Assembly (NCBI GenBank): GCA_902826155.1
Contig: CADEDU010000020.1
Span: 18,080 to 47,454 of the forward strand
Length of the DNA stretch: 29,375 nucleotides
Direction of reading: 5' to 3'
Source of the DNA: an uncultured beta proteobacterium
Lineage (GTDB): Bacteria; Pseudomonadota; Gammaproteobacteria; Burkholderiales; SG8-39
A model generated the notes under the pieces. The model ran no database searches, had not been told where the DNA came from, and was given only the letters and a program-made list of their open reading frames with translations. This document shows, one piece after another, positions 1-8,590 of this stretch. Within the stretch, counting starts at the first letter, position 1; each line of letters begins with the position of its first letter. The position numbers were made by a program, and so were the translations under genes.

Positions 1-968
1 CGTTCCTTGAACACGCGCTGCCACTTGGTCGATTCGCGCTTCAGATGCGCGGCCAGCTCGTCGGGGGTGCTGGCGATGACCTCCAGCCCGTTCTTCTGAA
101 ACAGCGCGCCGCCCTCTGCTGAGCGCATCGCTTTCTGCACTTGCGCCGCGAGCGTCTCGATCACCGCAGCTGGCGTTCCCTTCGGCGCGAGCATCGCGTG
201 CCAGGTGACGAATTCGTAGCCGGGCAAGCCCGCTTCGTCGAGTGTCGGCAGATCTGGATACGCCGCCGAGCGCTTCAGGCCGGTAACGCCCAGCGCGCGC
301 AGCTTGCCGGCGACGACGTGCTGACCGGCCTCAGAGATGCCCGATACCACCATCTCGACATCGCCTGCCAGCGCGGCGAGCAGCGCCGGTCCGCCGCCCT
401 TGTAATGCACCGCGACGATGTTGGTCTTCCCCAGATAGTTCACCAGCTCGCCGCCGACGTGCGGATTGGTCGCGGGGCCAGCCGTGGCGAAGTTGAGGCT
501 GCCGGGCTTGGCACGCGCCAGGTCGAGAAACTCTTTCAGGGTGCGCGCCGGCACCTTGGGATTGACCACCATCACCGACTGCGAGTGACACAGCAGCGAG
601 ATCGGCACGAAGTCGTTGAACGTGTCGTAGTTGAGCTTCGAGTACAGATGGCCGTTGGTGACGAGCGGATTGGTGTTGATGAGCAGGGTGTAGCCATCGG
701 CGCTGGCGCGCGCCGCCTGCTCCATGCCGATATTCCCCGAGGCGCCGCTGCGGTTCTCCACCAGGACCTGCTGGCCGAGCGCGTCGGCGAGGCGCGGTGC
801 GAGCAGGCGCGAGACGGTGTCGACGCTTCCGCCGGGCGGAAACGGCACGATCACGCGGATCGGCTTGTTCGGATAGGCCTGCGCCAGCGCCGCATGCGAT
901 CCGCACACGGCCAGGGCGAAGGCGATCACGCGTGCGCCGTGGCGCAGCAATGAATGGCGACTGAGCAT
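1..968 (-). CDS. Bug-family (TctC-like) periplasmic solute-binding protein, 3' end cut by window
   Basis: Extracytoplasmic receptor of the tripartite tricarboxylate transporter (TTT) type, binding a small carboxylate in the periplasm. Translating the minus strand from the ATG at 968 gives an N-terminal signal peptide ending near ALAQA, then the family's opening YPNKPIRVIVPFPPGG and later VENRSGASGNIG, FVPISLL and PGSLNF. 322 codons are visible and the frame runs off position 1; the family is usually 320-330 residues, so only the last few residues are missing. A GGAG sits 5 nt before the ATG. No TctA/TctB membrane genes are in view, which is common for Bug proteins in Burkholderiales. The ligand cannot be told from sequence. 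Confidence 0.9.
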   Translation of the reverse strand, partial: MLSRHSLLRHGARVIAFALAVCGSHAALAQAYPNKPIRVIVPFPPGGSVDTVSRLLAPRLADALGQQVLVENRSGASGNIGMEQAARASADGYTLLINTNPLVTNGHLYSKLNYDTFNDFVPISLLCHSQSVMVVNPKVPARTLKEFLDLARAKPGSLNFATAGPATNPHVGGELVNYLGKTNIVAVHYKGGGPALLAALAGDVEMVVSGISEAGQHVVAGKLRALGVTGLKRSAAYPDLPTLDEAGLPGYEFVTWHAMLAPKGTPAAVIETLAAQVQKAMRSAEGGALFQKNGLEVIASTPDELAAHLKRESTKWQRVFKE

Positions 969-1117
969 GAAATCTCCGGAGTTCTTCTGCGAAAACGCGA
1001 CTTTAGCGCGCGAAGGCCCGTTGTGGACGAACGCGCTGTGCCGCGCCGAGCGAGGAGCGAACGCAAGCAAGCGCCGAACGCACTTGCGCCGATGGCCAAC
1101 TTCCAACCCGCACCTGG

Positions 1118-1744
1118 TCATCGGCCAAGCGATGGCGCCGCGATGCATTCAGCGAGCAGCCGGGTGGGCGACCACGCGCCCTGTTCCGGTCTATCGGGCA
1201 GCAATCGCACCGACAGTCGCGAGTGTCCGAGCGCGTTGAACCGATCCGCTGGTTGGCGCCATGCCTCAGGCGGCTGCGCAGGCCCGATCGCGTAGTGCTT
1301 GCGCACGCTCGCATTGAGCTGCCACAGGTGGTGCGCTTGCGCCTCGGCCGGATCGAGCACCAGCTCGACGAAACGCTCGCGCGCACGCAGCGGTTCGCCC
1401 TCGCACGCGAACAGATGCCCATAGGCGTTCACGTTCGGGGGCGTGCGCGTGCCCGCACCGTATCCCCAGCGCGCGATCCAGTTACGCCGAAACTCGTCCA
1501 GAAGCGGACTGAACCACACGCGCTGCAAGTCATCGGGCGAGGCGAGCACGAGAAAATCGAAGTACGTCCACGGCAAGGCATCGTCGCGCGGCGCGACGAT
1601 CTTCCAGTTGGAGTACTCACCGATGCCTTCGATCGTGTTGAAGAACGGATTGTCCTCAGCCCGCAGCCACTGCTCGTACTCCGGCGTGCGGCCAGCGGGC
1701 CCGGGCGTGTAGGTGATGAGCACCATCGCCTGTCGCGTCTGCAT
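1118..1744 (-). CDS. Hypothetical protein, possibly ferredoxin-like dimeric alpha/beta barrel
   Basis: A 208-residue protein I do not recognise. I chose the ATG at 1744 over an in-frame ATG at 1786 because a GGGGGA lies 3 nt before it and the product then opens with MQTRQAMVLITYTPG, a beta strand typical of small ferredoxin-like (EthD/NIPSNAP-type) folds. Trp and aromatic residues are frequent (EQWLRAEDNPFFN, YSNWKIV, WTYFDFLVL, RWGYG). There is no signal peptide or membrane segment. It lies 138 bp from, and divergent to, a FAD-dependent oxidoreductase, so a joint role is possible. The fold assignment is a guess from pattern only. The 149 bp between this gene and the Bug gene hold nothing I can support. 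Confidence 0.65.
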   Translation of the reverse strand: MQTRQAMVLITYTPGPAGRTPEYEQWLRAEDNPFFNTIEGIGEYSNWKIVAPRDDALPWTYFDFLVLASPDDLQRVWFSPLLDEFRRNWIARWGYGAGTRTPPNVNAYGHLFACEGEPLRARERFVELVLDPAEAQAHHLWQLNASVRKHYAIGPAQPPEAWRQPADRFNALGHSRLSVRLLPDRPEQGAWSPTRLLAECIAAPSLGR

Positions 1745-1882
1745 GAATCCCCCAAATGCGTCGTGTCGCGCCACAGTATCGCCCAAGCTGCGAGTGCCAT
1801 CGCGCTTCTGCGGTCCTGCACGACCTCGACGCCGGCGCGCTTATCCTTGCGGGAACCATCGACCCGCCCGAGCGCTGCAACC

Positions 1883-3316
1883 ATGACCGATCCGCTGATT
1901 CCACGAGGCCTTGCCGCACTCGAAGCGTGCGTGCGCCGCGACCTTGATCTGATCAAATACCCCGAGCCGCAATGGGTGCCGCCGCGCGCGACCACGAGCG
2001 GCGAGCGGGTCTACGACGTGCTGATCGTGGGCGCCGGCCAAGGCGGACAGGCGATCGCGACGCAACTGCTGCGCGAACGGGTCGACAACATCCTGGTGAT
2101 CGATCGTGCCCCGCGCGGCAGCGAAGGGCCGTGGCGCACGTTCGCCCGCATGCAGACCTTGCGCACCTGGAAGACGGTGACCGGCCCGGATCTCGGCCTG
2201 CCCTCGCTTACGTTCCAGTCGTGGTTCGAAGCGCAGCATGGCGTGGCCGCATTCGCCGCGCTCAACAAGATCGCGAAGGAAGACTGGCACGTCTATCTGC
2301 TGTGGCTGCGCGATGTGCTGGGGCTGCCGGTGCGCAATGAGGTGACGCTGCAGCGGATCGAGCCGCAATCGCAGACCGGGCTGCTGCGCGCGCACGTCGT
2401 CGATCGAGGCGTGACGCGATCGTTCGACGCACGCAAGATCGTGCTGGCGATGGGCATCGAGAAGTCCGGCCGCTGGTGGATGCCGGAACACGTCGCCGCG
2501 CTTCCTCCGCGCTTTCGCGCGCACGCCGCCGATACGATCGATTTCGCTGGGCTACGAGGCAAGCGAATCGCGGTGCTGGGCGCCGGCGCTTCCGCTTTCG
2601 ACAACGCCGCCACCGCGCTCGAATCAGGCGCGAGCGAAGTGCGGCTGTTCTGCCGGCGCGACGAGTTGCAGCGTGTGCAACCGTACAAGGCGATCTCGTT
2701 TCCCGGGTTCCTGCGCCATTTCCACGCGCTCGACGACGCGACGCGCTGGCGCTTCATGGTGCATCTGCTCGATCTGCGCGAAGCGCTGCCGCTCGAGACG
2801 TGGAATCGGGTCACGCGCCACGCGAATTTTCATCTGCACACGTCAAGCCCTTGGGAGCACGTCGCAGTCGAGGGCGACGCGGTGCGCGTGCACACACCGC
2901 GCGGACAGTTCGAGGTCGACTTCCTGATTTGCGGCACCGGTTTCGAGATGGATGTGGCGCAACGCGTTGAGCTGGCGGGCCTTGCGCAACACGTTGCCTG
3001 TTGGGGCGATCGCTTCACACCACCGACCGATCAGCTGCGACCTCGGCTCGCTCGTTATCCGTACCTGGACAGCGGCTTCGCGTTCACCGAGAAGACGCCG
3101 GGTGCCGCGCCATTCCTACGTGACCTCCACTGCTTCGACTTCGGGACGATGGTGAGCGCTGGCCCGAGCGGCTCATCGATCAACGGTATGAAATTCGCCG
3201 TGCCGCGCCTGGTCGACCGGATCACGCACGACCTGTTCGCTGCCGACGTCGAGCAGCATTTGGCGAATCTGCTCGCGTATCAGACGCCGGAGTTTCCGCT
3301 CGCATTGGCGCGCTAA
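1883..3316 (+). CDS. FAD/NAD(P)-binding oxidoreductase, flavin-monooxygenase-like
   Basis: A 477-residue cytosolic flavoprotein. It has an FAD Rossmann motif, VLIVGAGQGG (residues 47-55), a second dinucleotide motif, VLGAGASAFD (231-240), probably for NAD(P)H, and the GTGFEMD signature near 351-357 that closes the FAD domain in this superfamily. This two-Rossmann layout fits flavin-containing and N-hydroxylating monooxygenases, though I do not see a clean Baeyer-Villiger or FMO fingerprint, so the reaction is open. The open frame extends upstream to 1223, but that part is antisense to the neighbouring gene. I place the start at the ATG at 1883, where the protein begins MTDPLIPRGL; the ribosome site there is weak. 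Divergent from the small unknown gene at 1744. Confidence 0.85.
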   Translation: MTDPLIPRGLAALEACVRRDLDLIKYPEPQWVPPRATTSGERVYDVLIVGAGQGGQAIATQLLRERVDNILVIDRAPRGSEGPWRTFARMQTLRTWKTVTGPDLGLPSLTFQSWFEAQHGVAAFAALNKIAKEDWHVYLLWLRDVLGLPVRNEVTLQRIEPQSQTGLLRAHVVDRGVTRSFDARKIVLAMGIEKSGRWWMPEHVAALPPRFRAHAADTIDFAGLRGKRIAVLGAGASAFDNAATALESGASEVRLFCRRDELQRVQPYKAISFPGFLRHFHALDDATRWRFMVHLLDLREALPLETWNRVTRHANFHLHTSSPWEHVAVEGDAVRVHTPRGQFEVDFLICGTGFEMDVAQRVELAGLAQHVACWGDRFTPPTDQLRPRLARYPYLDSGFAFTEKTPGAAPFLRDLHCFDFGTMVSAGPSGSSINGMKFAVPRLVDRITHDLFAADVEQHLANLLAYQTPEFPLALAR

Positions 3317-3467
3317 GAGCGGGCCCCGGCAACATCCCGCACCTGCCACCTTCCGATCGACCTCGCCGTGCACAGGCCTCGCTGTCGGCGGCTCGAGCCG
3401 CACCCGCCATGTCGATCCCATCGCGCCTCTGGCGCAACGGGGCCCTCGCCAACGGGGCGGGCACGGC

Positions 3468-4433
3468 TCATTCCGGTTTGATCCCCGCGGCGGGAATACG
3501 CTCCGCCCACATCGCCCGATCCTTATCGAGGTAATCGGCGAACTCCTTCGGCGTGGTGATCAGCATGTACGCCGCGCAGCACGCTTCGAGCTTCTTCGCG
3601 AACTCGGGCTTCTTCTGGATTTTCACCACTGCGTCATTCAACCGGCGCACGATTGGCTCGGGCGTACCGGCCGGCGCGAAGATGCCGGTGTACGCGGCCG
3701 CATGAAAATTGGGCATACCGGCCTCGGCCATCAGCGGCACGTTGGGCAACGTCGGCAGCCGCGCCGGCGAGGTCGTCGCCAGCACCTTCATGCGTCCTGC
3801 CTGCGCCTGCGCCAGCACCGAGAGAATGTCCTGGAACATGAAGGTGAACTGCCCGCTGATCAGATCGGTCACTGCCTGAGGGCTGCTCTTGTAGGGCACG
3901 CCGGTAGCGGTGGCGCCGATACGCCTGAGGAATGTGGCGCTGGTGATCTGACTCACTGTCGCGCCCCAACCGTACGAAGCCTTGTTGGGATTGGCCTTCA
4001 GCCAGTCGATCAACTCCTGCATCGTGTTGACCGGCATGTCCTTGTGCACGATGAGCAGGTAGTAACCCTCGGTCAGCCCCGCCACCGGTACGAAATCCTT
4101 GACCGGGTCGTACGGCAGCTTCTTGAACAGATACGGATTGGTCGAGTGCGTCGTCGTCGCGGTGAGCATGAGCGTGTAGCCATCGGGTGCGGCCCGTGCG
4201 ACGGCTTCGGCGGCGAGAAAGCCATTGGCGCCGGGTCGGTTCTCCACCAGGAACGTTTCGCCCAGTTCCTGGCGCAGTTCTTCGGCGATGTTGCGCGCCG
4301 AGATGTCGGTGCCGCTGCCCGGTCCGAACGGGAGGATGAATTTCACCGGACGCGCCGGGTACTGCTGCGCGGATACGGATTGCATCAGCATGGCTGCCAG
4401 GACGACTCCAAGCAGCGCTTTCATGATCCTCAT
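3468..4433 (-). CDS. Bug-family (TctC-like) solute-binding protein
   Basis: A complete 321-residue periplasmic receptor. The signal peptide covers about residues 1-22 (hydrophobic ALLGVVLAAMLM, cleavage after SVSA). The body starts QYPARPVKFILPFGPGSGTD and carries the family's VENRPGANGF and FVPVAGL. An AAGGAGG lies 5 nt before the ATG at 4433, which fixes the start. It is the last gene of a minus-strand cluster with a CoA-transferase (33 nt upstream), an MDR oxidoreductase and a CitE-like lyase, so it probably binds the acid those enzymes degrade, or a relative of it. That link is inferred from position alone. It converges on the FAD-oxidoreductase gene across 151 bp that contain a 12-bp palindrome but no U-tract terminator. 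Confidence 0.93.
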   Translation of the reverse strand: MRIMKALLGVVLAAMLMQSVSAQQYPARPVKFILPFGPGSGTDISARNIAEELRQELGETFLVENRPGANGFLAAEAVARAAPDGYTLMLTATTTHSTNPYLFKKLPYDPVKDFVPVAGLTEGYYLLIVHKDMPVNTMQELIDWLKANPNKASYGWGATVSQITSATFLRRIGATATGVPYKSSPQAVTDLISGQFTFMFQDILSVLAQAQAGRMKVLATTSPARLPTLPNVPLMAEAGMPNFHAAAYTGIFAPAGTPEPIVRRLNDAVVKIQKKPEFAKKLEACCAAYMLITTPKEFADYLDKDRAMWAERIPAAGIKPE

Positions 4434-4466
4434 CTTCGCCTCCTTTGGTTTTGAATCATGCCCCGT

Positions 4467-5687
4467 TCAGGCGGGCGTCGCTCCGCGAATCACGCCCGCC
4501 GTCATGAGGCTCGCGATGCGGTCGTCGTCGTAACCGATCTCGCGCAGCACCTCGGCCGAGTGTTCGCCCAGCATTGGCGGGGTGCGGCGCAGGGTGCCGC
4601 GCTTACCGTCGTAGCGAACCGGTTGTGCCACCGCGTGCATCGAACCGAAGTGCGGATGCTGATAGTCGAACACCATGCCGCTTTCGCGTGAGTGCGGATG
4701 CGCGGCAAGTTCGCCCAGCGTGTGCAGGGGCGAGCATGGAATGCCGGCAACTTCGAGCATCGCCAGCCATTCGTGACGCGGCTTTTCGCGCAACACCGGC
4801 TGCACCAGTGCGACGGTCTCGGCCCGATTGCGCACGCGATCGCCGTTGCTGCGAAAGCGCGGATCGTCGACGAACGCCTCCAGTCCGACCAGTTTGCAGA
4901 ACCCGCGCCACATGGTGTCGTTGGCCACGCCGAGGATCAGCGGCTTGTCGGCTGTGGCGAACGCTTCGTACGGGCACAGCGATTCGTGTCCGACCCCGTA
5001 ACGCTCCGGCTCGGTGCCGCGTTCCCAGTAGTTCTGCAGCATGTGGCCGAGCAGCCCTGCCGCCGAATCGAACAGCGATACCTCGATCGCCGCACCCGTG
5101 CCGGTCGAAGCGCGCGCATGCAACGCCGCGAGAATGCCCACCATGGCGTGCAGACCGGTCACCTGATCCACCGGCGAGTACGGTGTGCGGATCGGCGGTC
5201 CGCCTTGTTCTCCGGTGATTGACAGCATGCCGGCAAATGCCTGGGCGATCATGTCGTAGCCTTTGGCGCCGCTCATCGGGCCGACCGAGCCGAAGCCGGA
5301 GATGCTGCAATGGATCAGCCGCGGATTCATCTTGCGCGTGGTAATCGCATCGACGCCGAGCCGCGCGGCCACACCCGGCGCGAAACTTTCCATGACGATG
5401 TCGGCGCGCTTGACCAGCGTCCACAACACATCGCGACCGGCTGCCGATTTGAGATCGAGTGCGACCGAGCGCTTGTTGCGATTGACGCCGAAGTAGGGCG
5501 TGCCCGTCGTCTCGGTGCTATCGAGGCTCGTCTTGAACGGTGGCCAGATGCGCATGTCGTCGCCGTGATCGATCGGTTCGATCTTGATCACGTCAGCGCC
5601 CATGTCGCCGAAATACTGTGCTGCCACCGGCCCGGCCAGGACGCGCGTGAGATCGAGGATCTTCAGATCGGCGAGCGGCGTGGTCAT
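4467..5687 (-). CDS. Family III CoA-transferase (CaiB/BaiF/Frc type)
   Basis: Moves CoA between acids through an aspartyl-CoA mixed anhydride; cytosolic, typically a linked-ring dimer. 406 residues, the usual length. The N-terminus ILDLTRVLAGPVAAQYFGDMGADVIKIE and the NRNKRSVALDLK segment are hallmark family motifs. Asp174 in SPVDQVTGL sits where the catalytic aspartate (D169 of formyl-CoA transferase) is expected and is followed by VGILAALHARASTGTGAAIEV. It starts 36 nt after the MDR gene stop and ends 33 nt before the Bug gene start, consistent with one operon. Likely role: activating the imported acid to its CoA ester. The substrate is not determined by sequence. Confidence 0.95.
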   Translation of the reverse strand: MTTPLADLKILDLTRVLAGPVAAQYFGDMGADVIKIEPIDHGDDMRIWPPFKTSLDSTETTGTPYFGVNRNKRSVALDLKSAAGRDVLWTLVKRADIVMESFAPGVAARLGVDAITTRKMNPRLIHCSISGFGSVGPMSGAKGYDMIAQAFAGMLSITGEQGGPPIRTPYSPVDQVTGLHAMVGILAALHARASTGTGAAIEVSLFDSAAGLLGHMLQNYWERGTEPERYGVGHESLCPYEAFATADKPLILGVANDTMWRGFCKLVGLEAFVDDPRFRSNGDRVRNRAETVALVQPVLREKPRHEWLAMLEVAGIPCSPLHTLGELAAHPHSRESGMVFDYQHPHFGSMHAVAQPVRYDGKRGTLRRTPPMLGEHSAEVLREIGYDDDRIASLMTAGVIRGATPA

Positions 5688-5723
5688 CGCGAATGCATCG
5701 GTTAGGTGTCGGCCAAGGATGGA

Positions 5724-6761
5724 CTACGAGCCGGCGGCCACGCGAATCAGCCGCTTGCCCATGTTCTCGCCGCGATAGAGGCCGGCGATCGAATCGGGTG
5801 CGGCTTCCAGGCCTTCGAGCACGTCTTCGCGATAGCGGATCTTGCCTGCGCGAATCCAGCGGCTCAGTTGCAGCAGCGCCTCGCGCCAGCGGTGCTGGTA
5901 GTCGAGCACAACGAAACCCTCGATGCGCGAGCGCGTGACCAGCAAACGCCGCTCGACGCGCGGGCCCTGCGGCGGCGGATCCCACTCGGTGTGCGCGACG
6001 GTGCCGCACACCACCACGCGGGCGTGCGTGTTCAGCAGTCCCAGGCACGTATCGGTGATCACGCCGGCGGTGTTGTCGAAATAGACATCGATGCCGTTGG
6101 GGCAGGCGCGCTTCAGATCGTCGGCGAGGCGTCCCGCTTTGTAGTCCACGCTCGCGTCGAATCCGAATTCGTTCAGGCACTGTGCGACCTTGGTGGAGCC
6201 ACCCGAGATCGCAACGGCGCGGCATCCTGCGATCTTGGCGATCTGGCCAACGCACGAGCCCACCGATCCGGCGCCCGCCGAGACGACAACCGTGTTGCCC
6301 GGCCGCGGCAGTCCGACATCGAGCAGGCCGAAGTACGCTGTGACGCCGTTCAAGCCGAGCACACCCAGCGCACTCGACATGGGCAGGCCTTCGAAGATCG
6401 CGGGTTCGAGTTTTCGGTCGATGGCCGCTCCACCGACCGCAGCCCACTCTTGCCAACCGAACAACCCGGTCACTACATCGCCCGCGCGATAGGCCGGGTG
6501 CTTCGATTCAACCACCTTGCCGACCGCAAACGACTTCATGACTGCACCGATAGCTACCGGCTCGGCGTAGTTCGCCGCGGCATTGACCCAGCCGCGCATC
6601 GCCGGATCGACCGACAGATAGTGGTTGCGCACCAGCACTTCGCCCGGACCGGGTTCCGGCATCGGCGCGGCGACCAGTTCGAAATGCGACGCCTGCGGAA
6701 CGCCGACCGGTCGTGACTTCAACCGCACCTGGCGGTTCGCGCGGCCCTCGTTGGTGCTCAT
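5724..6761 (-). CDS. NADP-dependent MDR oxidoreductase, PTGR/CurA type
   Basis: A zinc-free medium-chain dehydrogenase/reductase that reduces the C=C bond of enones or related acceptors with NADPH. 345 residues. The catalytic-domain signature VDPAMRGW (residues 51-58) and the nucleotide-binding loop VVVSAGAGSVGSCVGQIAK (158-176) match the leukotriene-B4 dehydrogenase / prostaglandin reductase / CurA branch, and YFDNTAGVITD (227-237) fits as well. Cysteine clusters of the zinc-dependent members are absent. Its ATG overlaps the TGA of the CitE-like gene (ATGA), so the two are probably translationally coupled. In the cluster it could reduce an unsaturated intermediate, which is inference. Confidence 0.93.
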   Translation of the reverse strand: MSTNEGRANRQVRLKSRPVGVPQASHFELVAAPMPEPGPGEVLVRNHYLSVDPAMRGWVNAAANYAEPVAIGAVMKSFAVGKVVESKHPAYRAGDVVTGLFGWQEWAAVGGAAIDRKLEPAIFEGLPMSSALGVLGLNGVTAYFGLLDVGLPRPGNTVVVSAGAGSVGSCVGQIAKIAGCRAVAISGGSTKVAQCLNEFGFDASVDYKAGRLADDLKRACPNGIDVYFDNTAGVITDTCLGLLNTHARVVVCGTVAHTEWDPPPQGPRVERRLLVTRSRIEGFVVLDYQHRWREALLQLSRWIRAGKIRYREDVLEGLEAAPDSIAGLYRGENMGKRLIRVAAGS

Positions 6762-7663
6762 GTCGATGCTCCCTTGCTGCGCTCGTGCCGGTCGAACGCC
6801 GCGACCACCGAACGCGCATGCGGCAGCATCGCGTAGTCGATCATGGCGCCCTCATAGCGCACCGCGCCGAGGCCATCGCGCTCAGCCTGCGCGAACGCTT
6901 CGAGCAAACCTCGGTAGTACGCCGCCTCTTGCTCGGTCGGCGTGTACACGCGATTGGTGATCGCTACGTGCGACGGATGCATGATCGAGCAGCCGGTGAA
7001 TCCGAGGTCGCGCGTGCGGGTGATGAGCGTTTCCATCGCGGCCAGATCGTCCATCGGCACGCCGAACACCCCAGCGATCGGGTACGGCGCACCGGCCGCG
7101 CGGCTGTCGAGCACCAGCTTCGATTGCATGTAGAGCTGCTCGAAGCCCTGCAGCGAGGGACGAAAGCCGAACGCGCGCGCGACATCGGCACCGACCGGCC
7201 CGCTGCACGTGCCGACGATCCCTTTCACGCGCGTACTTGCTCGAGCAAGCGATTCCGCGCGTTGCAGGCCTTCGGCCGTTTCGGGCAGCGGCATGATCGC
7301 GACCGCACCGTGCGCGAGGCCGCGCCGCCCCTCGTGATAGGAAAGCAGATCGTGCAAGGCGCGCACTTCATCGGCGCTGTCGGCCTTGGGCAGGATCACG
7401 CCGGCGAATCCGGGATGCACCGCGGCCTGCACGTCATCGCGCGTGGCATCAGACCACGCATGCACGCGCACGAACGGCGCGATCCCCTCGGCCACGAGCG
7501 TCGCTGTGCCCTGCGCCAGATTCGCGCGCGCCGCGGCCTTGTGTTCCGGCGGCACCGAGTCTTCGAGATCGAGCACGACGGCGTCAGGACGCACACGGAT
7601 CGCCTTGGGCACCAGCTCACTCCGATGCGCAGGCACGAACAGGAATGAACGCAGTGGCCACAT
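6758..7663 (-). CDS. HpcH/HpaI aldolase family, CitE-like CoA-ester lyase
   Basis: A 301-residue TIM-barrel protein related to citrate lyase beta subunit and malyl/citramalyl-CoA lyases. Visible family motifs: RSFLFVPAHR (5-14), VVLDLEDSVP (29-38), the Arg in FVRVHAW (R66), LPKAD (91-95), ETAEG (128-132) and a C-terminal GFTGCSIMHPSHV (221-233). The usual metal-site stretch (FG-x-x-D or LGTED) is replaced by GTCSGPVGADVARAFG (151-166), so this belongs to a divergent subgroup and its chemistry should not be assumed. It is the first gene of the minus-strand catabolic cluster. The ATG at 7663 has a GGAG 8 nt upstream. Downstream MDR overlap is 4 nt. Confidence 0.9.
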   Translation of the reverse strand: MWPLRSFLFVPAHRSELVPKAIRVRPDAVVLDLEDSVPPEHKAAARANLAQGTATLVAEGIAPFVRVHAWSDATRDDVQAAVHPGFAGVILPKADSADEVRALHDLLSYHEGRRGLAHGAVAIMPLPETAEGLQRAESLARASTRVKGIVGTCSGPVGADVARAFGFRPSLQGFEQLYMQSKLVLDSRAAGAPYPIAGVFGVPMDDLAAMETLITRTRDLGFTGCSIMHPSHVAITNRVYTPTEQEAAYYRGLLEAFAQAERDGLGAVRYEGAMIDYAMLPHARSVVAAFDRHERSKGAST

Positions 7664-7932
7664 GGGGGAGGCTCCGATCCGCAGGAATTGACGAGCCTAT
7701 CACCGACGCATCGGCTCGCCATCACAGCCCGTCAGGACAGCACGCGATCATCGATCGCGCATCGATGCGGCATCCCTACCGATCCATTTACAAACTGTGG
7801 TCCGCCGGACACCACATGTATGCGGGCGACACTACCTGCATCACAGGCGGCGCGGTATCTCTTGCGTAGTCGCGGCCGCGGCGAGGAATCCGCAAGTGCG
7901 TCGCCGCCACGTCAACGCAAGGAGGTACCAGG

Positions 7933-8421
7933 ATGTCCACTCGTTACGCACGCAAGCGACACCGCAACGCGCTCTCGCGCCACACGCAATCGGTAGGGAG
8001 ACGCCTTCGCTGGGAAGTGGTTGCGGCGCTCTTCTTTCTGCTGGTCGTCTCGATCTATCTGATGTCGCCTCATGTGCAGGCGCAGTCGTCGAAGCGACGC
8101 GTCGCGTTGCTGGCGTACGAGGTGCATCCCGGCGATACGTTCTCGGGCATCACCGCGCGCTTCACCGGTGATCCGTCGATGTGGCGCAAGTTCTATGACG
8201 CCAGGCGCAGCGGCCTGGATGACCCGAACCTGATCTATCCCGGCACCTGGTTCGAGCTGGTACGCGAGCAGGGTCGCCACCCGTATCTGCGCGTGCTTAA
8301 GAGTCCCTATCAATCCGCAAAGAGCTTCCTTTCGCAGCCGCGACCTGGGGTGGAACTGGTGGTACGCGTAAAGCCCGCCGCGCCGCTCATCTACCAGCCT
8401 CGCCAAGCGACGCGGATCTGA
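7933..8421 (+). CDS. Membrane-anchored LysM-domain protein
   Basis: A 162-residue protein with a basic N-terminus, one transmembrane segment at about 29-44 (VVAALFFLLVVSIYLM) and a periplasmic part holding a LysM-like domain at about 61-110 (AYEVHPGDTFSGITARF ... IYPGTWFELV). Its middle reads PSMWRKFYDARRSGLDDPNLIYPG, like the LysM of FimV/TapV-type and LysM-peptidase proteins. A perfect AAGGAGG at 7919-7925 sits 7 nt before the ATG, the strongest ribosome site in this part of the window. No catalytic domain follows, so it probably anchors to or senses peptidoglycan. It precedes two PilZ genes on the same strand. The 269 bp upstream, divergent from the lyase gene, must hold promoters but I cannot pick one. 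Confidence 0.85.
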   Translation: MSTRYARKRHRNALSRHTQSVGRRLRWEVVAALFFLLVVSIYLMSPHVQAQSSKRRVALLAYEVHPGDTFSGITARFTGDPSMWRKFYDARRSGLDDPNLIYPGTWFELVREQGRHPYLRVLKSPYQSAKSFLSQPRPGVELVVRVKPAAPLIYQPRQATRI

Positions 8422-8465
8422 CGCAGGCGAATATCCACCCTCCCCCGCTTGCCTGCGGACTTAGC

Positions 8466-8534
8466 CGAGAACTTTCGCACTACGCCCGGCAATCCCGGCT
8501 GGGACTTCGCCCCGCCTGACCGATATCCCTCAGG
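8466..8534 (+). repeat. Upstream segment shared with second PilZ gene, copy 1
   Basis: Upstream of the first PilZ gene two short blocks match the DNA upstream of the second: CGAGAACTTTCGCAC at 8466-8480 (14 of 15 identical) and GACCGATATCCCTCAGG at 8518-8534 (15 of 17). Both lie at the same distance from the start codon as their partners, 125 and 73 nt. They are either the remains of the gene duplication or conserved promoter elements. Confidence 0.7.
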
Positions 8535-8590
8535 ACCGGCGCCGATCGCGTCGGGCCCTTCTATCCGCCGGCAGGTCCTGAGAAGCATCC

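Noticed and set aside
331..906. 191-codon minus-strand frame
   Set aside because: Alternative frame inside the Bug gene, which reads through in another frame from 968 to the window edge.
1223..1882. N-terminal extension of the FAD oxidoreductase (220 codons)
   Set aside because: Overlaps the minus-strand gene at 1118-1744 in antisense and lacks any motif; the flavoprotein's own N-terminus fits at 1883.
3390..3401. 12-bp palindrome CGGCTCGAGCCG between convergent genes
   Set aside because: No U tract or neighbouring motif; may be chance in GC-rich DNA.
5706..7648. Plus-strand frames of 336 and 311 codons
   Set aside because: Antisense to the MDR and CitE-like genes; composition is shadow-like.
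8422..8457. Inverted repeat CGCAGGC / GCCTGCG after the LysM gene as a terminator
   Set aside because: The loop is 22 nt and there is no T tract.
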